From Cryptomeria japonica (taxonomy: Eukaryota; Streptophyta; Pinopsida; Cupressales; Cupressaceae): a stretch of 64,000 bases of DNA. The stretch covers positions 440,105,213 through 440,169,212 of the forward strand of contig NC_081407.1 in assembly GCF_030272615.1 (NCBI RefSeq). The letters run 5' to 3'. This document shows, in pieces, positions 36,321 to 46,281 of the stretch. Below the pieces are notes generated by a model. That model did not search any database and was not told the origin of the DNA. It saw nothing but the letters and a program-made list of their open reading frames with translations. The first letter of the stretch is position 1, and each line of letters begins with the position of its first letter. A program made the translations under genes and the position numbers.

Positions 36321-36842
36321 TGTTAGAAATTAGGATCTTAGGATACTAATCATTATAAACAAGATCATAAAGTAAATAAAATGAGAAACATACATGCATA
36401 AATGTAAACACTACACAAGATATACATGGGGAAAACCCTTTTGGGTAAAAAACCTCATAAGGCATAATTTAATTAAAACACTTACAAATATAGTCTATCA
36501 TAAAATAGACATGAACCTGGGGACACTCCTCCAATACTTCCACATGACCAATAATACCGCATATGCATAATGATACAATTCACCATAAAGCTCCAAATTC
36601 TCACCACTCCCAAATGAGAGAGAACCTCCTTAAATATAGGAGGAAGAGTGGCTTCACTAGTCACACCTTTTCAATAACCCCCACTCATAAATAATTAAGA
36701 ATTTAATAATTATTAGATTATAATTATTTCAAATGGGATATGCTTATAAAGCATATAATATATAAGGTTTTATAACCTTATATTTGAACATTATATATAA
36801 ATGTTATAAGGATGTGATCCCTAATAACATTATGTTCTAACA
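36321..36842 (-). repeat. Orphan 5' LTR (522 bp)
   Basis: Perfect 8-bp inverted ends, TGTTAGAA...TTCTAACA, with PBS at the inner side. It holds GGGGAAAACCCTTTTGGGT near 36429, common in plant copia LTRs. No internal coding region and no partner LTR were found to the left, so it belongs to a truncated or non-autonomous element (TRIM- or LARD-like). It lies within R1 copy 3. Confidence 0.8.
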
Positions 36843-37094
36843 AATATCCTAGGGGAAAAGATGATATGATGTGTTATTTCTCTTGTGTAGTTGTGTTATG
36901 ATGTTCCATTCTCTGTTGTAATTGGCAAAAGATGTAATTTGTAATGATGCATTTAGTAGATGATGTATTTGATATGCATTAGATGAATGTTATAAATGTA
37001 TGTGTTGATTAGTATATGAGCTTTTAAAAAAAAATTATCTCTATTTGTAGTTAGATTAGGTGTATTTCTCTAGGGTATTTTGGTGGGCATTACA
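36843..37094 (+). mobile_element. R1 LTR, copy 3, 3' end only
   Basis: Matches the R1 end at 6407-6650 in inverted orientation: CCTAGGGGAAAAGATGA, GTGTTATTTCTCTTGTG and the terminal AGGGTATTTTGGTGGGCATT. The rest is displaced or lost to the left of the orphan LTR. Confidence 0.7.
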
Positions 37095-37221
37095 TTAAAT
37101 ATAATATTAATATTAAATATTGGTTTATCTTCAAGAGAAAAAAAATTACAGATAAAAAGTAGTGTGTTCAAATTGAGCACTACAATTAAATAGAAGTTAC
37201 TAAACTAAATTATATAGTGGA

Positions 37222-37226
<5 letters not shown>

Positions 37227-37291
<65 letters not shown>
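37227..37291. repeat. (TA)n microsatellite
   Basis: About 32 uninterrupted TA units. Confidence 0.95.
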
Positions 37292-37293
<2 letters not shown>

Positions 37294-37821
37294 TTTATAT
37301 TTTAGAATATTATTTTCATAAATTAGAATGTTTTTTAATTAAAGTATAATAGAAATGATCACAATATACATTACAATATTTTTTTAACTTAATAAGAATT
37401 TTTTCTTCAATTCAAATTTTTAAATTAGAATGTTCTTTAATTAAATGAATTGTTTTTAATATTATATATTTTTAAATAAATTAGACAAATTGTTTATCTT
37501 TTATATTTATTTATGTTTGGAAGATTTCTTAACTTCAAGTCTTCTTGAGGAAGCATTTTAAAGGTTAGTCTTTTTACATTACACAAATTACTTAATGAAA
37601 ATTATATAAATACATTAGAATGTTGTTTAATTAAATAACATATTAAAAATGTTTTTAAAATAAATTAGAAAGTTTCTTTACATTTAAATGTTTTTTCAAT
37701 AAATTTTAATGTTCTAATTAAATTATATTAGGAATTATCATAATATACAAGTGGACTATTTTTTAATTAAATTTTAATGTGATTTATTTTCAATATTTAA
37801 TTTTTTAAAAATAAAGTAGAC

Positions 37822-37825
<4 letters not shown>
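37292..37825. other. AT-rich spacer, no gene
   Basis: Only TTTTAAATTAGAATGTT-like short repeated phrases (for example near 37319, 37431, 37617 and 37665). No coding potential. Confidence 0.6.
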
Positions 37826-37863
<38 letters not shown>

Positions 37864-38260
37864 TACACACATACACATACACATGCACATGCGCACACAT
37901 ACAGACACACATATATATACATATATATATGTATATACATATATATATATATATGTATATACATATACATATATATATATATATGTACGTATATACATAT
38001 ACATATGTATATATATATATATATAAACATGTATATATATATATACATGTTTATATATATATATATACATATGTATATGTATATACGTACATATACATAC
38101 ATATGTATATGTATATACATATGTATATACACACATATGTATATAGATATATATATATGTACATATATATATATATATGTACATATATATATATGTATGT
38201 ACATATATATATATGTATATATACATATATATATATGTACATATACATATATATATGTAC

Positions 38261-38291
<31 letters not shown>

Positions 38292-38672
38292 CATATATAT
38301 ATACATATATGTACATATATATATATATATACATATATGTACATATATATATATACATATATATACATATACATATATATATATACATACAAACATACAA
38401 ACATACATACATACATATAGATATATATACATATATACACACATACATATACAAATATATACATATATATACATATACATATGTACATATATACATATAC
38501 ATATGTATATATATATATGTATATATGTATATATATATGTATATATATATATATATATATATACATACAAACATACATACATACATATAGATATATATAC
38601 ATATATACACACATACATATACAAATATATACATATATATACATACATATACATACATACATACATACATAT
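37826..38672. repeat. 847-bp TA/TG/CA simple-sequence tract
   Basis: Alternating purine-pyrimidine throughout: TATATACA, CATACATA, TATGTATA and ACACACAC blocks. A block near 38385-38425 recurs at about 38560-38600 (CATACAAACATACATACAT then AGATATATATACATAT), showing internal duplication. ORFs on both strands here are low-complexity Tyr/Ile/Met/Cys strings, not genes. Confidence 0.95.
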
Positions 38673-39657
38673 GTATTTATTTATTTTCTTTAATTAAATT
38701 ATAATGTGAATTATTTTTTATATTTAATATTTTTTAATAAAATTACTTTATGGAAGCAATATAGAAAAATGTGCCATAAGTTTTTTGTGTAATACCCCTC
38801 TAGTCTGGGTATTGCTAACAAGTGTGATGACATTGAACCCTAGTTTAGTGATGGTATTATTCCTTCTACTTAATTCTTAATTTATGTTTAAGATGTGTTT
38901 TCGGTTCTAGGAGTGTGATAATTTGATGGAGTATAGTGTGTAGTATTATTATGGTGCATGTTTCTATTAAATATGCCCATTTCCCTAATGTATAAATGTT
39001 AAGTAAGTGCATTATTTATGATCCACTAACCCTAGTATAGATGATCATAGATATTACATTTGGATGTATTTATGCATCATGGGTGCTCGTGTTGGTGGTG
39101 AGAGGGGATGATCTCACATCACCCTCTTAGGAGGGACATAAGATGTCATGATTCAGCTTCACCAATGTGATTATGTATTTATTAGGCTATATTTATATAT
39201 ATGCATGTTCATTCACTTTATGATGTAGGTTTGCAAGTACCGGGCATCGACTCCATCTGGTTCCACAAGTTTGAGCGTGCTTAAAACAATCTCAATGGTG
39301 GGTTGTAGAGATAGCATAATGGGCCTACATTGTCCTAGTCTTAAACCATTGCCTCGTAATAGGTGATGTTTTCAGTCTTGTTCACCTAATTGGAATGTCA
39401 TCAAGGCATTGTTCATTAACCCCTAGTTTGCAAATGAGTTTGGTTGAATGGTTATGTTTGAGTGTTTTATAGTACTTTAAATATTTCATCATATTTCATT
39501 TGTGAATTTTATTTATGGTTTATTAATTATTTCCTTGTGATATCATATTTATATTTTTTGTATGTATATGTGTGCATGAATATATTATGTGTCTGAATAA
39601 TACGGTTATAATGTGATAATTAATCTAATTTTATTTTATTGAATTAATATGGTTTAT

Positions 39658-39670
39658 AATAAATAAATAA

Positions 39671-39722
<52 letters not shown>
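39658..39722. repeat. (AAAT)n and (AT)n microsatellite
   Basis: Ends five bases before the 5' LTR of element C, so C may have inserted at or near the AT tract. Confidence 0.9.
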
Positions 39723-39727
<5 letters not shown>

Positions 39728-39731
<4 letters not shown>

Positions 39732-40495
39732 GGCATATGCACACTCCAATGAGACATTGTATGTGATTGAAGGTTTTGTCATTGATGGCAATCTTGCAAT
39801 CCTATGGCACTGGCAAGGCATTATACCGGCAAGGCATTACACCAACAAGTTAGTGTACTGGCATCAACAGATCACACTCTACACCGGCACTCAGGACACC
39901 GACATTGGCACAAAGAAAGGAAGTATACTGACACAGAGGCCGACAAGATTTTGTTATATTATATTTTGTTTATTATTGTAAAAACTTTGTAAGCCAGCTT
40001 GGAAAATTGTAAAATGACTCTTATATATAAAAGAGATCATTGTAGACATTTTGTAAGTAAGGAAGTAAGTGAAGAAAGTAATGTATGTGAAATATAGGTT
40101 GAAGGGTTTATGCTATTGTAAAGTAGTAGAAGATATTGGATTTGTATAATCCACATTGTAAGTTAGTGAGACTTTCCATTGAGCAGTGAGCTCTAGGCAG
40201 TTGGCCTTCCTGCATGTGCAGGCCCCTATTGTAAGTAATATTCTCTTATTGGCCAGTGAGTGAATATTGTGGGTCACAAATCCAACCGAGGTTTTTCCCA
40301 CATAGGGTTTTCTCGTTAAATCCTTGTGTTATGGTGTACTTTTCATGTGGATGTTCTTGATTCTGTTTATTGTATTATTTCTTGCATACCTGTACATTGT
40401 TATAATATGTTCTGCATGTTTTAGGTTAAGAAATTCTAATTACCGGTTAGATACTAATTCAGCCCCCCCTCTCAGTATCTGTGGGATTCCTAACA
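39728..40495 (+). repeat. 5' LTR of element C
   Basis: 768 bp, TGTTGGCATATG...CCTAACA, followed two bases later by the PBS. Confidence 0.95.
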
Positions 40496-40497
40496 AT

Positions 40498-40509
40498 TGG
40501 TATCAGAGC
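40498..40509 (+). other. Primer-binding site of element C
   Basis: TGGTATCAGAGC, tRNA-iMet type. Confidence 0.95.
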
Positions 40510-40566
40510 TTGGTCCTCTATTTTTAGAAGCCTAATAGCTTGAGGAAGATCTTGACACCGGTAAAG

Positions 40567-41661
40567 ATGGAAAATCTGATGAAGCAACTTGAAGGAGCTC
40601 TTTCAGACTATGATGCAGAGAAATTGAAAAATATCAAACTAGAAGATGATTTAAGGGCAGCTCAGGATATCATTCAGGCACTTCAAGAGAATCTTACTAT
40701 TCCAAGAAATAAGAGAAGAGAATTTTGTGAAAAGTTGCAAAATGAGAATGATGAAAAGGAATTACTTAATGATCAGATAAGCAAGTTGAAACAAGAGAAC
40801 ATGACAACAAAGAATGAGATGCAGGATATGACTATGAGATTTTGTAAAGAGATTGAGGATAGGAAGAAGAATGAAGAAGAATTGACCAGAAGACTAAGTG
40901 ATGCAGCAAATGAAAACACAAGACTTAGCTATGAAAATGACATGTTAAAAACAGATCTGATGCACACTCAGAATGACTCAAATGAACTGATGAGACAGAA
41001 AGAAGTCTTAGAAAGAGAACTAGAAACTACAAATCAACATAAAGAAAAATTCAAGAAAAGCTTAGAGGAACTTGGCACCTTGCTGAAGAATCAAAAACCT
41101 AAAGGTGACACTTCTGGAATTGGCTTTGAAGTTGGTGAAAGCTCCGGTACTACAAATACTCAGGACCACAACAAACTGGTAAGACAACCTAATGATTATA
41201 AATTAAATGGAAAATGCTTTAACTGTAATAAGTATGGTCATAGAGAAAATGAATGTAGATCTAGAAATTATCAGAATATCAACACACCCACCAGTCAATG
41301 TTCAAAATGCAACAAAGTTGCTCACAACTCTGAAAACTGCAGAATGAATGTGAGATGTTATGTTTGTGGAAGATTTGGACATTTATCTAATCAATGCAGA
41401 ACACAAACTGGCATAGGTTATGGGAAAGCTATTCAGAAGAATAATGTGACTTGTTATGCATGTAAAAAGATTGGGCATATTGCAAAATTCTGTAGAAGTA
41501 AAGGATCACTGGTAGAGAACAAAAGTTCTATCTTGAAAGGTAAAGAAAAAGTTGAAGAGGTTAAGCAAGAATTCTCAAAACAATGGATAAAAAAAGCTGA
41601 TCTAAACATTGGGAATACTCCTCCACCGGTAGAACTAGTTAATGCTTCATCGACAGGATAG
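40567..41661 (+). CDS. Element C gag: coiled coil and four zinc knuckles
   Basis: The longest open frame with clear content in the window. I chose the ATG at 40567 (MENLMKQLEGALSDYD); an upstream TTG at 40540 is only in frame. Residues about 1-180 are a Glu/Lys/Leu/Asn-rich coiled coil. Four CCHC knuckles follow at about 217-230 (CFNCNKYGHRENEC), 245-258 (CSKCNKVAHNSENC), 264-277 (CYVCGRFGHLSNQC) and 296-309 (CYACKKIGHIAKFC). The stop at 41659 may be a mutation, as the frame continues to 41724 in Ser/Thr/Pro-rich text. It would bind RNA and form particles. No capsid N-terminal core is recognisable, so it may represent only the C-terminal part of a Sirevirus Gag. Confidence 0.85.
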   Translation: MENLMKQLEGALSDYDAEKLKNIKLEDDLRAAQDIIQALQENLTIPRNKRREFCEKLQNENDEKELLNDQISKLKQENMTTKNEMQDMTMRFCKEIEDRKKNEEELTRRLSDAANENTRLSYENDMLKTDLMHTQNDSNELMRQKEVLERELETTNQHKEKFKKSLEELGTLLKNQKPKGDTSGIGFEVGESSGTTNTQDHNKLVRQPNDYKLNGKCFNCNKYGHRENECRSRNYQNINTPTSQCSKCNKVAHNSENCRMNVRCYVCGRFGHLSNQCRTQTGIGYGKAIQKNNVTCYACKKIGHIAKFCRSKGSLVENKSSILKGKEKVEEVKQEFSKQWIKKADLNIGNTPPPVELVNASSTG

Positions 41662-42020
41662 AGTGATACCTCACCAATAGGACAGAGCAGTGCTACACCA
41701 GTAGGAAGTTCTTCATCAAATTGAAGAAAGTTTCCTTGAGGGTTTGGCAATATAATGACACATGTGCTATTATTCCCTCAGTTAGAGATAAGAAGTTGGA
41801 AATTACTTGTTACCGACAGACAATGTTAAGTGAATACTTAACTAGCATGCATTTAATATGGTAGATGGTGAAAAGACACTATAAACTTGAGGTTTTGGCT
41901 CCATTTCATTTCATCAAGATTTCAAACCTATGAAGAGCATGAAGATTCTGAGCTAAGGCATTTCAAGCAAGAACACTCCAAGCAATCATCCATCCTAAAG
42001 GCAGTAAAGGGTATTTTATC

Positions 42021-45000
42021 ATGGCATCCACCTTTGCAATTGAATATATAGAAAACCCTACTATTGTCGAAGTTATAAAAAGACCTAGGCCCGTATTTCA
42101 ATTAGTTCCTGAGGTAGCAAAGAAAGATGATAACATTGAGGAACTAGGAGATGAAGAGATTAAAACCATGTTTAAAACTTTCATATGTGATAAATCCGGC
42201 AATGTGAAAGATGAACACAAGATCATTGAAACCCTAGGATTTACAAAGATCCTTAGCATTCATGAATTCCCCAAGGATGTGATTAGGATAGTCTTAAGCA
42301 GGGTACATGGTTAATTTTTCTGGCTAGATGCAATTCACAAAATCACTAAGGAAGCTGTGAAAGATGTCACAGGGTTACCAACCAACGGTAAAAGGCCAGA
42401 CAAAACTAAGAAGGTATCCAATGACCTAGTTACAAACCTAACTGGTGCAACATCCGACAAAAGGTCCTTAAGAGTAAATGATGTATCAGACATTAATGTG
42501 AGATTTATCAGCATGATATTAGGGTATAAAGCTACTCATGCAAATAGACTTAATTTAGTTTCAAGTTTATGCATTAAGAGTGCTTATGATATGGTCACAG
42601 ATAATGCAAAGATTGATGTATGTGAGTGGTTAAAGGACGAATTAATTGACAACTTAGGCAAGATTAAGAAGGACAAGAAAGGAACTTTCAGGTTTGGAAA
42701 TCTGCTAGTATGTCTGATGCTACATATAACCAAACAGGTTCCCGGTATAGGCTACAAAGAACTTGGATATGATATACCAGTAGGTAAATAGTTAACATAA
42801 CTATTCAATAACATGGGAGAAGATAAGGAAAACAATATCCATGATTTCTTTCAAGCACTAAAGACCAAAATGAAGAAAAGAATCAGGTTATCATGAAAGA
42901 TTGTCGACAAATATAAAGATGAAATATGCTTTGTAATCAAGAAGGATGAGATCTGGATGGAAGAAGTCATCCCTAGGACAGTTTGGGTAATAGAGATGGG
43001 TTATGAAACAGATGATCATATAATTGAAACATATGCTAAAGCACTTCTAGAAGCCCCCAGAGAACCTAAGGAAGAAATATTTGGTAGTGCAGAAACTATT
43101 GAAAGCCAAATAAAATAAAAGAAAAGAGTGAAAAAGGTTGAGGCAGTTGTAAGGAAAGGTTCCAAACAAGCAAAGGCCATCAAAGAAGATGTATTGAAGA
43201 AAACTGATATAACAGAGGATGAGTTAGCAGCTCCACAACCTGAAACTCACCTATCACCGATAGGTACTTCTTCGGGGAGTGACATGCCTGCAACTTTCAA
43301 AAGAGTTGTAAGGAAAAGAGATCCCTCACTGACAACCACACCCTCACCCAGGAGGACAAGACAAAAACAACAATCAGTGAGATCTCCGGTAAGAAAGGCT
43401 ACACCAAAGAAGAAGAAACTGACACCCAAGAAGAAGAAAAGGACAATTAAGGACTTGGCCCCTTTTGACATACTGTTGAATGAAATTACAGAGGAAGGAA
43501 AATCAAAGAATACAGAGAAAATATATAACACTTTAACAGCTAATGAAAAAGAACAAGTAGAAAATAGTGTTATATTGCATATGGATATGTATAAGAAATT
43601 TTTGATGGAAGTAGTAAATGAAGTTCCATATGAACTATTTAAGAGACTGGAAGCAAGAAGACTAGTAATAGAACTAGATAAGAAAATAAAGATTGAAAAG
43701 CTACTTGTTGTATATCTGGTGAATTCACCCAAAGAAATTGATGACTTAATTGTTCAAGCCAACTGGTCAGTATTTTCTACTGCACACCAGCACATTGCTT
43801 TAATGGTTGGAAGAGTTAATGAGGTGATTGAGGAGACAGAAAATGCATGGGACATTTTCCTTGTGGAAAAAGAAAAATAAGAAGAATACATGAGTCACAA
43901 ACCTATAAAGGTTTATCAGAAAGAAAGAGACAAGGGTAAAGGTAAAGTTGGTGGACCACCTAGTATCAAGGTTAAAGACAACTTGCCCCCACCTCCTTTG
44001 ATTACTCCACCAATAAAAACAACAGCTACAAAAGATCAACTGACAATTGAAAGTATGGATGTAGAGGATGGTAATCCTAATCCTAAAGTCTTATGTACTG
44101 TGGATGTTGATACTCAAAAGATCAACATTGTGGTAGACAAAGATACAACTGATAAGACTGACATGGCTAGTGAGCCTCTGGTAGCTGAGCAAACTAACAA
44201 CACACAGGAGAAACCGGCTGAGGACAAAGAGAAAAAAGTAGAAAATCAGACTTAGACTGAGACAATGCAACAAACAGAGAAACAAACAGAGCAAAAGGCT
44301 CTGGAACAGCAACAAGAACAAGAACAGAAGGAAACAGTGCCACCGACAACTGGAGAAGTAGAAAAACCATTGCTTAGGGAAATGCAAACACAAACAGATG
44401 TACCAGAGGTCAATACAAGCTTGGCTACTTCCACTGGTGGTACTCAGAATGTTGGTTCATCATCAGGCTATACAAATCAACTAATGTGACTGAGGTACTA
44501 TAGGATTCAATTAAAAACATAACAGATTGTAGCTCACAAGCTTATAAGGCAATAGATGATACCATTCCAATTTTGAAGGTAATTGCTCCTAACTGTAATA
44601 TAGACAATAAAGATTCTTTAGGACAACTTGACACCTTGTGTAAATATATCACATAAAACATTGAGAAAATAAAGGAAGAGACATTGAAGGATAAAGTAGA
44701 AATTGAAAAGCAGAAATTCTTTGATGAGCAAATAAAGAATTGTACCAGAGATTTTGACACACTTCTACTAGAACTGTGTAATTTATTGAAAGAGTACAAA
44801 ACTCTATACAAAGACACCTATAAGACAAACCTTTTGACTATAGATATAGATAAGAAGATGAGCAAGGTATAGGATGAAATCAATAAACTTGTAGATAATT
44901 TTGTCAACTCACCTGATACTCTATCAATTTTTGAACAAAAGATAACAAAGTTTCAGGAAGATTTACTTAAATTGGAAAGAGAGAAAGAAAGAATAGTGAA

Positions 45001-45241
45001 TAAGGCAAAGCATCTAAGATTAAAACTGAGTCCAAGATTGAACTATCTAGCATCACTATGGAAGAAAGTATCTGAGGTACTAATACAGGGATAGAAAACA
45101 CTGGCAGAGCATTTGCAGCATCTCACTGGTACAACTAAGAGAACAGAGACAACAATAAGAGATAGTAAATAGTTTATGGAGAGTATAAAATTGATTTTGG
45201 TGGATCTATTTCAAATTGTAACTACCCAATTACAAGGTTGA
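42021..45241 (+). pseudogene. Element C second ORF, unrecognised (about 1070 codons)
   Basis: From ATG 42021 (MASTFAIEYIENP) one frame continues to 44489, broken only by stops near 42312, 42789, about 42798, about 42894, about 43116, 43878 and about 44253. A frameshift near 44500 follows, then an open-like frame to TGA 45239. N-terminal part: DVTGLPTNGKRPD and FRFGNLLVCLMLHI, resembling plant transposon-associated mobile-domain proteins in layout. Middle: a basic patch with KKKK repeated (43410-43445), nuclear-signal-like. Then a Pro-rich stretch (NLPPPPLITPP), a Gln/Glu-rich run near 44290, and a coiled coil at the C-terminus. It occupies the place of pol and any env-like gene. Function unknown. 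Confidence 0.7.
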
Positions 45242-45285
45242 AACTACAAACTCTACTGACATCTTGACAACTTTTGTCATTGATG

Positions 45286-45441
45286 CCAAAGGGGGAGTAG
45301 TGGGATGAGAAAATTCAATATCACAAGAATCATATGCTCAGGGGGAGCTCACACATTTTTAGTAACATTTTTGGACTTCACATTTTTGGATACACTTTTG
45401 AAATTTCTCATGAGTGTTTCCATCAATGCCAAAGGGGGAGA
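45286..45441 (+). promoter_or_regulatory. Polypurine tracts of element C
   Basis: CCAAAGGGGGAGTAG at 45286, GGGGGAG at 45341 and AAAGGGGGAGA at 45431, the last directly before the 3' LTR. Same arrangement as in copia A and B. Confidence 0.8.
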
Positions 45442-45442
45442 T

Positions 45443-46281
45443 TGTTGGCATATGCACACTCCAATGAGACATTGTATGTGATTGAAGGTTTTGTCATTGA
45501 TGGCAACCTTGCAATCCTATGGCACTGGCAAGGCATTATACCGGAAAGGCATTACACCAACAAGTTAGTGTGTTGGCATGAACACATCACACTCTACACC
45601 GGCACTCAGGACATCAGCACCAGCACAAAGAAAGGAAGTATACCGACACAGAGGCCGATAGGATTTTGTTATATTATATTTTGTTTATTATTGTAAAAAC
45701 TTTGTAAGCCGACTTGGCAAATTGTAAAATGACTCTTATATATAAAAGAGATCATTGTAGACATTTTGTAAGTAAGGAAGTAAGTGAAGAAAGTAATGTA
45801 TGCAAAATATTAAGGCAGACCTATTATGCGAAATATAGGTTGAAGGGTTTATGTAAGAAGTAGAGCAACAATCGGTACTAGATCAGGCATTATAGATGCT
45901 ATTGTAAAGTAGTACAAGATATTGGATTTGTATAATCCACATTGTAAGTCAGTGAGACTTTCCATTGAGCAGTGAGCTCTAGGCAGTTGGCCTTCCTGCA
46001 TGTGCAGGCCCCTATTTTAAGTAATATTCTCTTATTGGCCAATGAGTGAATATTGTGGGTCACAAATCCCACTGAGTTTTTTCCCACACCGGGTTTCCTC
46101 ATTAAATCCTTGTGTTATGGTGTACTTTTCATGTGGATGTTCTTGATTATGTTTATTGCATTATTTCTTGCATACCGGTACACTATTATAATATGTTCTA
46201 CATGTTTTAGGTTAAGAAATTCTAATTATCGGTTAGATACTGATTCACCCCCCCCTCTCAATATCTGTGGGATCCCTAATA
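45443..46281 (+). repeat. 3' LTR of element C
   Basis: 839 bp, direct repeat of 39728-40495. It differs by two blocks near 45801-45830 and 45855-45895 that are absent from the 5' LTR (net about 70 bp). Confidence 0.95.

Larger units (their letters stand above)
39728..46281 (+). mobile_element. LTR element C: gag plus second ORF, no pol
   Basis: Two LTRs, PBS, a Gag gene and a second long ORF, followed by PPTs, 6554 bp. There is no trace of protease, integrase, RT or RNase H between the LTRs. LTR start TGTTGGCATATG, PBS and PPT cluster match those of copia A and B, so it is probably a non-autonomous Sirevirus-type element. Flanking GTTGT and GGTGT match at four of five positions. Confidence 0.9.

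Noticed and set aside
37826-38672. CRISPR-like regular repeats
   Set aside because: No fixed repeat-spacer structure; this is eukaryotic microsatellite DNA.
37797-38697. Long ORFs on both strands rich in Tyr, Ile, Met and Cys
   Set aside because: They are translations of the TA/TG simple repeat; all frames are open because it lacks stop codons, and none has protein-like composition.
40113-40301. Paired short ORFs in both LTRs of C
   Set aside because: Present because the LTRs are duplicates; no domain and too short.
43247-43732. 161-codon minus-strand ORF
   Set aside because: Antisense shadow of the Lys/Glu-rich ORF of element C.
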